Positions 8,336 to 17,759 of a DNA stretch of 64,000 bases are shown here, piece by piece. The translations under genes and the position numbers were made by a program. Under the pieces are notes generated by a model. The model saw nothing but the letters and a program-made list of their open reading frames with translations, made no database searches and had not been told where the DNA came from. Source of the stretch: Novosphingobium profundi (GTDB lineage: Bacteria; Pseudomonadota; Alphaproteobacteria; Sphingomonadales; Sphingomonadaceae). The stretch spans positions 124,001-188,000 of the forward strand of contig NZ_JABWCU010000007.1 of the NCBI RefSeq assembly GCF_018491765.1, read 5' to 3'. How positions within the stretch are numbered: position 1 is the stretch's first letter; every line of letters begins with the position of its first letter.

Positions 8336-9361
8336 TCAGGCCTTCTTGAGGTGACGGCGACCCAGCAGCTCGGCAATCTGCACCGCGTTGAGCGCGGCGC
8401 CCTTGCGCAAGTTGTCCGAGACGCACCACAGCGCCAGACCGTTGTCGATGGTCGAATCCTCGCGCACGCGGCTGATGTAGGTCGCGCCGTCGCCCACGCA
8501 CTCGACCGGGGTCACGTAGCCACCGTCCTCGCGCTTGTCGACGAGCATCACGCCCGGCGCCTCGCGCAGGATGTCCTGCGCTTCCTTCGCCGAAACGTCC
8601 TTCTCGAACTCGATGTTGAGCGATTCCGAGTGGCCCACGAAGACCGGCACGCGCACGCAAGTCGCCTGCACCTTGACCTTGGGGTCGAGGATCTTCTTGG
8701 TCTCGACCACCATCTTCCACTCTTCCTTGGTCGAACCATCGTCAAGGAAGACGTCGATGTGCGGGATCACGTTGAAAGCGATCTGCTTGGTGAACTTCCT
8801 GGGTTCGACCTGGTCACCCACGAAGATCGCGCGGCTCTGTTCGAACAGCTCGTCCATGCCCGCCTTGCCCGCGCCGGACACCGACTGATAGGTCGATACC
8901 ACCACGCGCTTGATCGTGAAGGCGTCGTGCAGCGGCTTGAGCGCCACGACCATCTGCGCGGTCGAGCAGTTGGGGTTGGCGATGATGTTGCGCTGCGTGT
9001 AGCCGTCGATCGCCTCGGGGTTCACCTCGGGCACGATCAACGGAACGTCGGGCTCCATGCGATAGAGCGAGGAGTTGTCGATCACCACGCAGCCCTGCGA
9101 GGCGGCCTTGGGCGCGTAGATCGCCGTCGGGCCCGAGCCGGCCGCGAAGAGCGCGATGTCCCAGCCCGTGAAATCGAAGTGCTCGATGTTCTTGACCTTG
9201 AGTTTCTTGCCGGTCTCGCCGAAATCAATCTCCATGCCGGTCGAACGCGACGAAGCGACCGCTGCGATTTCGTCGCAGGGGAACTCGCGCTCGGCAAGGA
9301 TGTTCAGCATTTCGCGGCCGACATTTCCGGTCGCGCCGACGACGGCTACCCGGTAACCCAT
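8336..9361 (-). CDS. asd: Aspartate-semialdehyde dehydrogenase
   Basis: Catalyses NADPH-dependent reduction of aspartyl phosphate to aspartate semialdehyde, the branch step to lysine/diaminopimelate, threonine and methionine. The 341-residue protein starts MGYRVAVVGATGNVG, the nucleotide-binding loop. The catalytic Cys is in NPNCSTAQ, and the region around GAGKAG is also conserved. ATG at 9361 has AAGGA upstream; a frame extending to 9442 adds an unlikely leader. Cytosolic housekeeping gene standing alone, with a strong terminator behind it. Confidence 0.97.
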   Translation of the reverse strand: MGYRVAVVGATGNVGREMLNILAEREFPCDEIAAVASSRSTGMEIDFGETGKKLKVKNIEHFDFTGWDIALFAAGSGPTAIYAPKAASQGCVVIDNSSLYRMEPDVPLIVPEVNPEAIDGYTQRNIIANPNCSTAQMVVALKPLHDAFTIKRVVVSTYQSVSGAGKAGMDELFEQSRAIFVGDQVEPRKFTKQIAFNVIPHIDVFLDDGSTKEEWKMVVETKKILDPKVKVQATCVRVPVFVGHSESLNIEFEKDVSAKEAQDILREAPGVMLVDKREDGGYVTPVECVGDGATYISRVREDSTIDNGLALWCVSDNLRKGAALNAVQIAELLGRRHLKKA

Positions 9362-9601
9362 TTCAAGATCCTTCTTGGCTAACCGCGCGAAACGGACATC
9401 CGATCGCGCGAACGCGGGCCGATACAGGCTGCGCGTGCGCATGGCAAGACGCTATATCCGATGCTTGCGCAATTTGGCGCAATGGCGGGCCAAAAATTAC
9501 GCCGCCACCTAGTCGAGGTGCATGGATATGACCGGAAACAACCTTGCCTCACGCAAATTCCTCGTGCCCGCCCAAGCAGTTGCTTGCGTTGCCAACCAAA
9601 G

Positions 9602-9638
9602 CAAGAGAGGCGACGAACAGGGTGTTCGCCGCCTCTTC
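9602..9638 (-). terminator. Hairpin after lon
   Basis: Inverted repeat around AGAGGCGACGAACA with one or two mismatches and a short loop, about 30 bases after the lon stop. Read on the minus strand it makes a GC-rich stem with AAGAG/CTCTT ends. A weak T tract makes it a moderate candidate. Confidence 0.5.
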
Positions 9639-9667
9639 GAATGCACTCCCGCGCGGAGCGGTTCAGA

Positions 9668-12079
9668 TCAGTGTGCGGTCGCCGCGCTCACGGTGCCCTG
9701 CGCCGGAGGCGCCGCTGCGAGTTCGTCGGCCTCGGTCCATTCGATCGCGGTCAGCGGTTCGGTGAGCGCGCGCGCGAGCACTTCGTCGACATGGGCGACC
9801 GGGATGATCTCGAGATCCTGCTTCGCGTTCTCGGGAATTTCGGCGAGGTCCTTGCGGTTGTCCTCGGGAATGAGGACCGTGGTGATGCCGCCGCGAAGCG
9901 CGGCAAGCAGCTTTTCCTTGAGCCCGCCGATCGGCAGCACGCGCCCGCGCAGCGTTACTTCGCCGGTCATCGCAACATCCTTGCGCACCGGCACGCCGGT
10001 CAGCGTCGAGACGATCGAGGTGACCATACCGATGCCGGCCGAAGGTCCGTCCTTGGGCACGGCGCCCTCGGGAAGGTGGATGTGGATGTCCCGCTTGTTG
10101 AACACGCTCGGCTTGATGCCATAGGCAGGCGAGCGCGCCTTCACGAAGCTCCAGGCGGTCTGGATCGACTCGTTCATCACTTCGCCGAGCTTGCCCGTCG
10201 CCTTGATCTGGCCCTTGCCGGGAACCGTCACGCTTTCGATCGTCAGCAATTCGCCGCCCACTTCGGTCCAGGCAAGGCCGGTCACGGCCCCAACCTGGTT
10301 TTCCTCTTCCGAGGCACCGTGGCGGTACTTCTGGACGCCCGCGTATTCGGCGAGGTTTTCCGGCGTGATCGTCACGCTCTTGACCTTGCCCTCGAGGATC
10401 TGGCGCAGCGACTTGCGCGCGAGACGCGCGATCTCGCGCTCGAGCGTGCGTACGCCGGCTTCCCGGGTGTAATAGCGAATGAGGTCGCGCAGGCCCTCCT
10501 GGGTCAGCGTGAATTCACCGTCCTTGAGACCGTGCACGTCGATCTGCTTGGCGATCAGGTGACGCTCGGAAATCTCGACCTTCTCATCCTCGGTATAGCC
10601 CTCGAGGCGGATGATCTCCATGCGGTCGAGCAGCGCCTGCGGCAGGTTGAGGCTGTTCGCGGTGCACACGAACATCACGTCCGACAGGTCGATGTCGAGT
10701 TCGAGGTAGTGATCCTGGAACTTGGCGTTCTGCTCGGGATCGAGCACCTCGAGCAGGGCCGAGGCCGGATCGCCGCGGAAATCCTGGCCCAGCTTGTCGA
10801 TCTCGTCGAGCAGGAACAGCGGGTTCGACTTGCCTGCCTTGCGCAAGTTGGTGACGATCTTGCCCGGCAGCGAGCCGATGTAGGTGCGGCGATGGCCGCG
10901 AATTTCGGCCTCGTCGCGCACGCCGCCCAGCGACTGGCGGATGAACTCGCGCCCGGTCGCCTTGGCGATCGACTTGCCCAGCGAGGTCTTGCCAACGCCG
11001 GGCGGGCCGACGAGGCACAGGATCGGCCCCTTCAGCTTGTTGGTGCGCGCCTGGACAGCCAGATACTCGATGATCCGGTCCTTGACCTTGTCGAGCGCGT
11101 AGTGATCAGCGTCGAGCACGTCCTGCGCGGTCGAAATGTCGCGCTTGAGCTTGCTCTTCTTGCCCCAGGGCAGGCCGAGCAGGACATCGAGGTAGTTGCG
11201 AACAACCGTCGCCTCGGCGCTCATCGGCTGCATCGAGCGCAGCTTCTTGAGTTCGGCGTTGGCCTTCTCGCGCGCTTCCTTGGAGAGCTTGGTCTTCTCG
11301 ATCTTGTCCTGGAGCTCCTGCAGCTCGTTGGCATCGTCGCCATCGCTGCCGCCGAGCTCGGACTGGATCGCCTTGAGCTGTTCGTTGAGGTAGTACTCGC
11401 GCTGGGTCTTTTCCATCTGGCGCTTCACGCGCCCACGGATCTTGCGCTCGACCTGCAGGACGCCGAGCTCGCCTTCCATGAAGGAATAGACCATCTCGAG
11501 GCGCTTGAGCGGATCGTCCTCGGAAAGCACTGCCTGCTTGTCCGAAACCTTGGCCGAGAGCTGCGCGGCGACAGTGTCGGCGAGCTTGGCGGGGTCCTCG
11601 ATGTCGTCGAGCTGGTCGCCCGCGTCCTGGCTCAGCTTCTTGTTGAGCTTGGCGTATTCGTTGAACTGGTCGACCACCGAGCGCATCATCGCGGAAACTT
11701 CGGTCCCATCCGCTTCGGCCGGTTCGATCTTCTCGACTTCGGCGATCAGCATCTCGCCATCGTTCGTCTGTTCGGCGCGAAGGCGCTCGAGCTTGGCGCG
11801 CTCCTGACCTTCAACCAGCACGCGCACGGTGCCGTCGGGGAGCTTCAGGAGCTGGAGGACACTGGCGATGACGCCGGTATCGTAGAGATCATCCCGGTCC
11901 GGATCGTCACAGCCCGGATCGAGCTGCGCGAGCAGGAAGATGTCCTTGTCACCCGCCATGGCGGCTTCGAGAGCTGCCACGGATTTCTCACGGCCGACGA
12001 ACAACGGCACGACCATGCCGGGAAAAACGACGATGTCGCGAAGCGGAAGGAGGGGCAGCAGGTTCAAGGGCATTTCCAT
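9668..12079 (-). CDS. lon: ATP-dependent protease Lon
   Basis: Cytosolic AAA+ serine protease that degrades misfolded and regulatory proteins. From ATG at 12079 it has 803 residues. The N-terminal LON domain begins [18 protein letters not shown]; Walker A is GPPGVGKTS, Walker B includes FLLDEIDK, and the protease domain has the Ser of PKDGPSAG and Lys of GGLKEK forming the catalytic dyad. The start is chosen over the longer frame to 12160 because a sigma32-like promoter overlaps the longer start. Heat-shock control is expected for lon and supported by that promoter. Confidence 0.97.
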   Translation of the reverse strand: MEMPLNLLPLLPLRDIVVFPGMVVPLFVGREKSVAALEAAMAGDKDIFLLAQLDPGCDDPDRDDLYDTGVIASVLQLLKLPDGTVRVLVEGQERAKLERLRAEQTNDGEMLIAEVEKIEPAEADGTEVSAMMRSVVDQFNEYAKLNKKLSQDAGDQLDDIEDPAKLADTVAAQLSAKVSDKQAVLSEDDPLKRLEMVYSFMEGELGVLQVERKIRGRVKRQMEKTQREYYLNEQLKAIQSELGGSDGDDANELQELQDKIEKTKLSKEAREKANAELKKLRSMQPMSAEATVVRNYLDVLLGLPWGKKSKLKRDISTAQDVLDADHYALDKVKDRIIEYLAVQARTNKLKGPILCLVGPPGVGKTSLGKSIAKATGREFIRQSLGGVRDEAEIRGHRRTYIGSLPGKIVTNLRKAGKSNPLFLLDEIDKLGQDFRGDPASALLEVLDPEQNAKFQDHYLELDIDLSDVMFVCTANSLNLPQALLDRMEIIRLEGYTEDEKVEISERHLIAKQIDVHGLKDGEFTLTQEGLRDLIRYYTREAGVRTLEREIARLARKSLRQILEGKVKSVTITPENLAEYAGVQKYRHGASEEENQVGAVTGLAWTEVGGELLTIESVTVPGKGQIKATGKLGEVMNESIQTAWSFVKARSPAYGIKPSVFNKRDIHIHLPEGAVPKDGPSAGIGMVTSIVSTLTGVPVRKDVAMTGEVTLRGRVLPIGGLKEKLLAALRGGITTVLIPEDNRKDLAEIPENAKQDLEIIPVAHVDEVLARALTEPLTAIEWTEADELAAAPPAQGTVSAATAH

Positions 12080-12133
12080 CTGGTATTGTTCGGGAGAGAC
12101 TTGGCCGGTCTCTCTCTTATAGAGTGTTCCACG

Positions 12134-12160
12134 ATATGGGGGCGAATTACCATTGCGCAA
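12134..12160 (-). promoter_or_regulatory. Sigma32-like heat-shock promoter of lon
   Basis: On the minus strand, TTGCGC (12160-12155) is followed after 13 bases by CCCCATAT (12141-12134). The second box fits the sigma32 -10 consensus CCCCATnT exactly, the first matches the TTG core of CTTGAA, and the spacing is within the usual range. A start of transcription near 12127 would give a leader of about 48 bases before ATG 12079. Confidence 0.55.
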
Positions 12161-12280
12161 TGGACCTAAGCCGCAAACCCTCTCGAAGTGCTTCCACCGC
12201 GCAACGGCAGTTCCACCTAGGCCGCGCGCCCGGAAAACGGGCCGGAACGACCGGGCTTTGGACGATCCGGCCGATTCCCA

Positions 12281-12616
12281 TCAGAACGGCATCTTGAAGC
12301 CCGGGGGCAGGCCCATGCCCTGCTGCGCCTTGCCCATTTCCTCATTGGCGACCGAATCCGCCTTGACCCGCGCGTCGTTGTAGGCCGCCGCGACAAGATC
12401 CTCGAGCATGCCCTTCTCGCTGGGCTGCATGAGGCTGTCGTCGATCGCGACGCCGATCACCCGGCCCTTGGCCGAGCAGCGGATCTTGACCAGACCGCCG
12501 CCCGAAAGCCCTTCGACTTCCATCGCATCGAGCTTGGCCTGAGTCTCGGTCATCTGCTTCTGGATCGTTTCGGCGGCCTGCTGGGCCGCCTGGATCATCT
12601 CTTCCATCGACTTCAT
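12281..12616 (-). CDS. YbaB/EbfC family nucleoid-associated protein
   Basis: A 111-residue DNA-binding protein. The N-terminal Gln/Glu-rich helix (MKSMEEMIQAAQQAAE) leads to the conserved core LVKIRCSAKGRVIGVAIDD, followed by a C-terminal helix and a flexible GMGLPPGFKMPF tail. This family forms tweezer-like dimers that bind and coat DNA. The ATG at 12616 has GGAGA upstream, and the gene begins one base after the dnaX stop, the dnaX-ybaB arrangement conserved in many bacteria (often followed by recR, which is absent here). Confidence 0.93.
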   Translation of the reverse strand: MKSMEEMIQAAQQAAETIQKQMTETQAKLDAMEVEGLSGGGLVKIRCSAKGRVIGVAIDDSLMQPSEKGMLEDLVAAAYNDARVKADSVANEEMGKAQQGMGLPPGFKMPF

Positions 12617-12617
12617 C

Positions 12618-14465
12618 TTATCGTCTCCAGTTGCGGCCACCGCCGCCGATGGCGACGGGCCGTTCATCCTCAATCAGTTCGGCGCCCGGAAACGCCGCCA
12701 GGGTCGCTTCGACCAGCGGCGCGGCGCGCAAGGCCTGCGAGGCCGCGACCTGGTCCGCTTCGGCGCGCTCGACGATCGTCGGCGCCCCCCCGCTCGCCAC
12801 GCGTTCGACCTGCCAGCGCTGTCCCGTGGCCTTTGCAAGGCCATCGCGCAAGATCGCGCTGATGTCTTCGCGAAATCCGGGAGCCAGTTCGTACTTCAGG
12901 TCACCTGCCGCCAGTTCAACGACGCGTACCTGCATGCGCATGATGTTCGCAATCGTCGGGCCGCCGGAATGCTCCACCTCGTCGACGAGGCTGTCCCAGC
13001 GCGCCGTGCTCATTTCGGGCGCGGGGGCCACGCTCGCCTGCTCCGCCCCGGACGACGGAGCCGGGGCCGGCGCGACCGGAGCGGCGGGCGCGCGGGCCAT
13101 CAGGTCCTCGAGCTTGCGCACCAGCGAACCGGGATCGGGCATATCGGTCGCGTGCATGATCCGCAGCAGTGCCATCTGCGCCGCGACGAGCGGGTCGGGC
13201 GCCGACTTCACTTCCTCGAAACCCTTGAGCAGAAGCTGCCACAAACGGTGGACCTGCCCGGCGCCGAGCGTCCCCGCCCAGTTCTCGATCGCCTCGCGCT
13301 CCTCGCTCGAATGGGCATCGGGCGCGGAACCCGAGACTTGCGCGAGCGCGATGCGGTGCGCCAGGTCCATCTGCCCGCGCACGAGCGCGATCGGCTCGAC
13401 CCCCAGCGAGAACTGGCGCGCGACAATTTCGAGCACGCCCGGACCATCGCCTGCGAGAAGCTTGGCCAAGAGGTGACGCTGCACGCTCTTGTCCGAGAGG
13501 CCAAGCATGTCGCGCACCTTCTCCGCGCGGACTTGTCCCTCGCCGTCGAGATCGGCATGGGCGATCGCCTGGTCGAGAATCGAGAGGCCATCGCGCACCG
13601 AGCCCTCGGCGGCGGCGGCCACCATCGCGAGCGCCTCGGCCTCGGCCGCCACGCCCTCGAGCGAGCAGACCTTGGCGAAGTGCTCGGCAAGCATGGGTCC
13701 CGGGATGCGGCGCAGATCGAAGCGCTGGCAGCGCGAGAGCACGGTGACCGGCAGCTTGTCCACTTCGGTGGTCGCGAACAGGAACTTCACATGCGCTGGC
13801 GGTTCCTCAAGCGTCTTGAGCAAGGCGTTGAACGCGTTGCGCGAGAGCATGTGGACTTCGTCGATGATGTAGATCTTGTAGCGCGCCGAGACGGCGGCGT
13901 AGCGCACCGCCTCGATGATCTCGCGCACGTCGTCGACGCCGGTGTGGCTGGCAGCGTCCATCTCGATCACGTCGATATGGCGCCCCTCCGCAATCGCACG
14001 GCACGGCTCGCACTGGCCGCAAGGGTGGATGGTGGGGCCGCCCTGCCCATCGGGCCCGATGCAGTTCAGCGCCTTGGCGATGAGGCGCGCGGTCGAGGTC
14101 TTGCCGACCCCGCGCACGCCGGTCATCAGGAAGGCATGGGCCAGACGGTCGCGCTTGATCGCGTTGGCGAGGGTGCGCACCATCGCCTCCTGCCCGATCA
14201 GTTCATCGAACGTCTGCGGGCGGTACTTGCGCGCGAGCACGCGATAGGGCTGCGCGGCCGCGGAAGGCGCTGCGGCCGGAGCCGCGGCGCGAGGCGCTGG
14301 TGGCACGTCCGCAGGCGCCGAATCGGTCGCCGCCGACGGCACGGGGGCATCGCCGAACATCGACGACTGCCCCGCAGCTTCGAGATCGGCCGCGCTCGGC
14401 GCCTCATCCTCGGGGTCGGTGTCCCAGGGGAGACCATCGCCGGACGTATCGTGTGAATCGCTCAT
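12618..14465 (-). CDS. dnaX: DNA polymerase III gamma/tau subunit
   Basis: Clamp-loader ATPase and organiser of the replicase. The 615-residue protein has an Ala/Pro-rich N-terminal extension of about 75 residues before the core YRVLARKYRPQTFDELIGQ. Walker A is GVRGVGKTSTAR, a zinc-binding group of cysteines follows (NCIG...CGQCEPC), and the DEVHMLS box and sensor SRC motif are intact. The C-terminal tau region (about 480-615) ends with a conserved polymerase-binding module. The long N-terminal leader is typical of alphaproteobacteria. Operon with ybaB downstream. Confidence 0.96.
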   Translation of the reverse strand: MSDSHDTSGDGLPWDTDPEDEAPSAADLEAAGQSSMFGDAPVPSAATDSAPADVPPAPRAAAPAAAPSAAAQPYRVLARKYRPQTFDELIGQEAMVRTLANAIKRDRLAHAFLMTGVRGVGKTSTARLIAKALNCIGPDGQGGPTIHPCGQCEPCRAIAEGRHIDVIEMDAASHTGVDDVREIIEAVRYAAVSARYKIYIIDEVHMLSRNAFNALLKTLEEPPAHVKFLFATTEVDKLPVTVLSRCQRFDLRRIPGPMLAEHFAKVCSLEGVAAEAEALAMVAAAAEGSVRDGLSILDQAIAHADLDGEGQVRAEKVRDMLGLSDKSVQRHLLAKLLAGDGPGVLEIVARQFSLGVEPIALVRGQMDLAHRIALAQVSGSAPDAHSSEEREAIENWAGTLGAGQVHRLWQLLLKGFEEVKSAPDPLVAAQMALLRIMHATDMPDPGSLVRKLEDLMARAPAAPVAPAPAPSSGAEQASVAPAPEMSTARWDSLVDEVEHSGGPTIANIMRMQVRVVELAAGDLKYELAPGFREDISAILRDGLAKATGQRWQVERVASGGAPTIVERAEADQVAASQALRAAPLVEATLAAFPGAELIEDERPVAIGGGGRNWRR

Positions 14466-14562
14466 CGCCGGGGAGATTAGGCGCTGGCTGCGCGAATGTC
14501 AGGCCCGAACCGCCATGCTCCACAGTCTGGAACCGGTCCGGTCGCACAAATGCGGCCGGCCG

Positions 14563-14595
14563 AAACAAAAACAGCGCCCGTAAGGCGCTGTTTTC
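14563..14595 (-). terminator. Intrinsic terminator of SRP RNA gene
   Basis: On the minus strand AACAGCGCC and GGCGCTGTT form a 9-bp stem with a 5-base loop followed by TTTTTGTTT. This is a canonical rho-independent terminator directly behind the SRP RNA. Confidence 0.85.
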
Positions 14596-14598
14596 AAT

Positions 14599-14688
14599 AG
14601 GAGCCGAATGACCCGCCGCAATCCGTTGTGGCTGCTTCCTTCCGGACCTGACCAAGTTGGCGAACGCAAACGTCCATCCGACTCCCGG
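14599..14688 (-). ncRNA. ffs: Small signal recognition particle RNA (4.5S RNA)
   Basis: The minus strand carries the universally conserved SRP domain IV sequence: GGTCAGGTCCGGAAGG and then AAGCAGCC, which forms the GGAA tetraloop and the asymmetric loop bound by Ffh. The flanks GGGAGTCGGATGGAC (near 14686) and GGGTCATTCGGCTCC (ending 14600) pair with G-U wobbles to close the long hairpin. A canonical terminator follows at once. The RNA works with Ffh and FtsY in co-translational membrane targeting. The ends are estimated from pairing, within a few bases. Confidence 0.92.
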
Positions 14689-14778
14689 CGCGCCCTATGG
14701 CAATGGTTTCGAAGGAATGCAACCCCGGGGACCATCGCGACGCGAACAAAACGCGCCGAACGTCCCCGGCGAAAACGA

Positions 14779-15057
14779 TCAGCGGAAATTGTCGGCGTAA
14801 GCCTGGATCTTGAGGCGGCGCGGGGGCGTCGCGTGCACTTCGACCGCGATGCCGTAGCGATCGGCATAGGCCTTGGCTTCCTCGGCGGTGGCGAAGCGCA
14901 GCTGGAGCTGCTGCTTCATGTCGCCCGACCCGGCCCATCCCATGAGCGGATCGGGCTTCTTGGCCTCGGCGGGTTCGAACTCGAGGACCCACTGGTCCAG
15001 GAGGGCCTTGCCCGACTGCATGGCGTTCTTCGGGCGCTGATAGATGCGTGCACTCAT
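14779..15057 (-). CDS. ETC complex I subunit, NDUFS4-like
   Basis: A 92-residue protein of the family related to the accessory subunit NDUFS4 (18 kDa) of respiratory complex I, found mainly in alphaproteobacteria and mitochondria. The visible features are the start ARIYQRPKNAMQSG, the core WVLEFEP, the MGWAGSGDM segment and the FATAEEAKAYADRYG helix with a C-terminal basic strand (RRLKIQAYADNFR). It has no signal or membrane segment and would sit on the cytoplasmic face of complex I. No nuo genes are in the window, which is usual because this gene is separate from the nuo operon. Confidence 0.9.
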   Translation of the reverse strand: MSARIYQRPKNAMQSGKALLDQWVLEFEPAEAKKPDPLMGWAGSGDMKQQLQLRFATAEEAKAYADRYGIAVEVHATPPRRLKIQAYADNFR

Positions 15058-15102
15058 GGAAAAGCCCTTTGCCTCCGAATCGCGCCTAAAAGCAAGCCGA
15101 AA

Positions 15103-17562
15103 TCACGCCTTTCCGGACCGTTCGAACGCGTTTTTGGTCTTGAGGCTGGGGTCCTCGTTCCACGGCTCGTCGGGCCAGCGGTGGCGGGGATAGCGTCCTT
15201 TCATGTCGCGCTGCACGTCCTTCCAGCTTCCGCGCCAGAAGCCGGGAAGGTCGCGCGTGGTCTGGATCGGGCGCCCGGCGGGCGAAGTCAGCTTGAGCAG
15301 CAGGGGGCTTTCCGGCTGGCCGTAGCCCGGGTGCCGGTCGAGCCCGAACAGAGCCTGGACGCGCACCTCGACGCTGGGGCCGCCCTCGTCCTCGTAGTCG
15401 ATGGCATGGTGCGTGCCCGCCGGACTTCGAAACTCCGCCGGAGCGAGTCGTTCAAGCGCCTTCTGATCGTCCCAGGTCAGCCGCCCCTGCAGCGCGGCGT
15501 GAAGCGCGGACTTGTCGATCGCCTCGAGCCTGCGGCCAAGCACCGGCCCCAGCCAGTCCTCGAGCTCATCAAGCAGTTCCTCCTCGCCCAGAGCGGAAAT
15601 CGCAGCGTAGCGCGCCCGGCGCAGCAGCGCCTGCGACGCCTTTCCGAAAGGCACCAGATCAAGGCCCTTGGCGCGCACCCGCGCGACCAGAAAAGCCCGG
15701 ATGGCCTCGGCATCGGGCGCGGGATCGGGACCGCTCGCCAGGACGATGGCGCCGATCCGCCGCTCGAGCCGCGCCTCGACGCGCCCTTCCGGCTCGTTCC
15801 AGTGCAATCGCGAGGCCCGCACGATCCGCTCGGACAGGCCCTGTTCGACCTCGCTCGCAGCAAGCGGGATTCCCGAGAGGATGCGCGCGCCGCGCGCCTG
15901 GCCCTGGGCGTCACCGATCACCATCCATTCGCTGGCGGCAAGCGGCGAGACCGGGTCGAGCACATAGCCGCGCCCGCCCGCCGAGAGCCACTGTTCGCCG
16001 CGCGCATCGCGCCGGCGGGCCAGCATGTCCGGCTGCCCCATCGCCAGGACCACGCCGAGCGGAACGCCGTGATCCGATCCGGACCTGGTTTCCCCAACCA
16101 GCGAGCGGGCCTTGCGCGCCCAGCCCAAGGCGAGCTTGCGCGCGGCGTCCGCCCTCCCCGAGCGATCCGCGTTCCAGCGCGCGAGCCTTTGCGAGAGATC
16201 CTCGCTGCGCCCGCCCAACCCACGCTCCTGCAGCAGCAAGGCGAGACGCGCAGCCTCCTCTTCGTGGCCCACCGCGCAGGCCTGCAGGATCATCGCAGCG
16301 TGTGCCGGGGACATCGGCAGACGGGCGACCTGCCGCCCGAACGGCGTGATCCGCCCTTGCGGGTCGAGCGCGCCGAGTTCGACCAACTGGGCCCGTGCCG
16401 TCGCCAACCCGGCTTCGGGCGGGGCATCGATCCAGGCCATCTGCGCCGGATCGCCCGCCCCCCACTGCGCCAGCGAAAGCGTCAGCGGTGCAAGGTCGCT
16501 CACCTTGATTTCGGGCGCGTCGAACGCAGGGCGCCCCGCATGCGCGGCTTCTTCCCACAACCGATAGGCGACGCCAGGCCCCTGGCGCGCGGCGCGCCCG
16601 GCCCGCTGCACCGCCGAAGCCTGACTGGCGGCCTGGGTGACGAGCCGCGTGACACCGGCCGCCTTGTCGAATTCCGCCCGACGCGAGAGTCCGGCATCGA
16701 CCACCACGCTCACCCCGTCCAGCGTCAGCGAGGTCTCGGCGATGGCGGTTGCCAGTACGATACGTCGGCGCCCTTCAGGATCGCGACGGATGGCGGCGCG
16801 CTGCGCGGCCGGATCACACTGTCCGTGCAGGGCATGGACGAGCGCCGAGGGGAGGCGCTCACCAAGCCGCTCGGCGACGCGCTCGATCTCGCGAACGCCC
16901 GGCAGGAAGGCCAGGATGTCGCCCCGCTCCTCGTTCCAGGCCAGTGTGATCGCCGAAGCCATCGCATCCTCTATGCGCTGCTCGGCCGAACGCCCCAGCC
17001 AGCGATGCGCGAGCGGCCAGGCCCGCCCTTCGCTCTCGATTACCGGGGTATCTTCGCCCAGCAAGGCGGCGAAGCGACTGCCATCGAGCGTTGCCGACAT
17101 GACGAGCACGCGCAAATCCTCGCGCAGGACAGCGCGGCTTTCGAGCGCCAACGCAAGCCCCAGATCGCTGTCGAGATGGCGCTCGTGCGCCTCGTCGAAG
17201 AGCACGGCCGAAACCCCTGCCAGCTCGGGATCGGAAAGGATCGTTGCGACGAAGATCGCCTCGGTCATGACCAACACCCGCGTTCGCGCCGAGCGCCGGC
17301 TGTCGAGACGCGTCACGTAACCGATCGTCTCCCCGGCCTTCTCGCCGAGTGACTGCGCCATGCGCTCGGCGGCGGCACGCGCCGCAACACGGCGGGGCGA
17401 AAGGAGAATGACCAGGCCATCGCACCAGTCCTGCTCCAGCAGGGCGGGCGCAATGGCGGTGGTCTTGCCCGCTCCGGGCGGCGCGATCAGCACGGCGCCG
17501 GTGCCGCGTCGCAAAGCCTCCAGGAGTGGCTCCAGGACCGCGAACACGGGAAGCATGCTCAT
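15103..17562 (-). CDS. hrpB: ATP-dependent RNA helicase HrpB
   Basis: A DEAH-box helicase of 819 residues, normal for HrpB. Walker A APPGAGKTT is near residue 34, the DEAH box reads DEAHERHL, motif III SATLDG follows, and the helicase C-terminal motifs include SLTLDGV and QRAGRAARQGPG. The C-terminal HrpB-specific domain ends with RYPRHRWPDEPWNEDP. ATG at 17562 is preferred over the frame extending to 17610, which lacks conserved residues. The cellular role of HrpB is poorly defined; it is dispensable in the bacteria where it has been tested. Confidence 0.95.
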   Translation of the reverse strand: MSMLPVFAVLEPLLEALRRGTGAVLIAPPGAGKTTAIAPALLEQDWCDGLVILLSPRRVAARAAAERMAQSLGEKAGETIGYVTRLDSRRSARTRVLVMTEAIFVATILSDPELAGVSAVLFDEAHERHLDSDLGLALALESRAVLREDLRVLVMSATLDGSRFAALLGEDTPVIESEGRAWPLAHRWLGRSAEQRIEDAMASAITLAWNEERGDILAFLPGVREIERVAERLGERLPSALVHALHGQCDPAAQRAAIRRDPEGRRRIVLATAIAETSLTLDGVSVVVDAGLSRRAEFDKAAGVTRLVTQAASQASAVQRAGRAARQGPGVAYRLWEEAAHAGRPAFDAPEIKVSDLAPLTLSLAQWGAGDPAQMAWIDAPPEAGLATARAQLVELGALDPQGRITPFGRQVARLPMSPAHAAMILQACAVGHEEEAARLALLLQERGLGGRSEDLSQRLARWNADRSGRADAARKLALGWARKARSLVGETRSGSDHGVPLGVVLAMGQPDMLARRRDARGEQWLSAGGRGYVLDPVSPLAASEWMVIGDAQGQARGARILSGIPLAASEVEQGLSERIVRASRLHWNEPEGRVEARLERRIGAIVLASGPDPAPDAEAIRAFLVARVRAKGLDLVPFGKASQALLRRARYAAISALGEEELLDELEDWLGPVLGRRLEAIDKSALHAALQGRLTWDDQKALERLAPAEFRSPAGTHHAIDYEDEGGPSVEVRVQALFGLDRHPGYGQPESPLLLKLTSPAGRPIQTTRDLPGFWRGSWKDVQRDMKGRYPRHRWPDEPWNEDPSLKTKNAFERSGKA

Positions 17563-17759
17563 GACGAGGCCCCCAGCGCAGCTCGGCTGTGGCACGAGCG
17601 GAAACCACACGCGCGCAACGAGGGTTCAGGCACGAAGTATAGAAAAGCTTTTTCGCTAAACACGCTCAACACCGTGATAAGGATAACGCGCAATGATTTC
17701 ACCCTTGCCTACACTTCGTAAATCATTGTCCATTAACCAGGTCGCCGGAGACCCAAGAT

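Noticed and set aside
9280..9304. GGAAC-N16-TGTT inside asd
   Set aside because: Second box is TGTT, not CGTT, and it sits within the coding region of a gene on the other strand with no downstream gene.
9461..12169. 902-residue open frame opposite lon
   Set aside because: A mirror of lon on the other strand; hydrophobic Leu/Ala/Glu composition typical of antisense frames, while lon is intact.
12618..14465. Internal frameshift in dnaX making a separate gamma product
   Set aside because: No clear slippery heptamer with a following hairpin was recognised in the read-through region.
14608..17352. 914-residue open frame opposite hrpB and crossing the SRP RNA
   Set aside because: It overlaps a structural RNA and a clear helicase gene; Arg/Ala-rich antisense composition.
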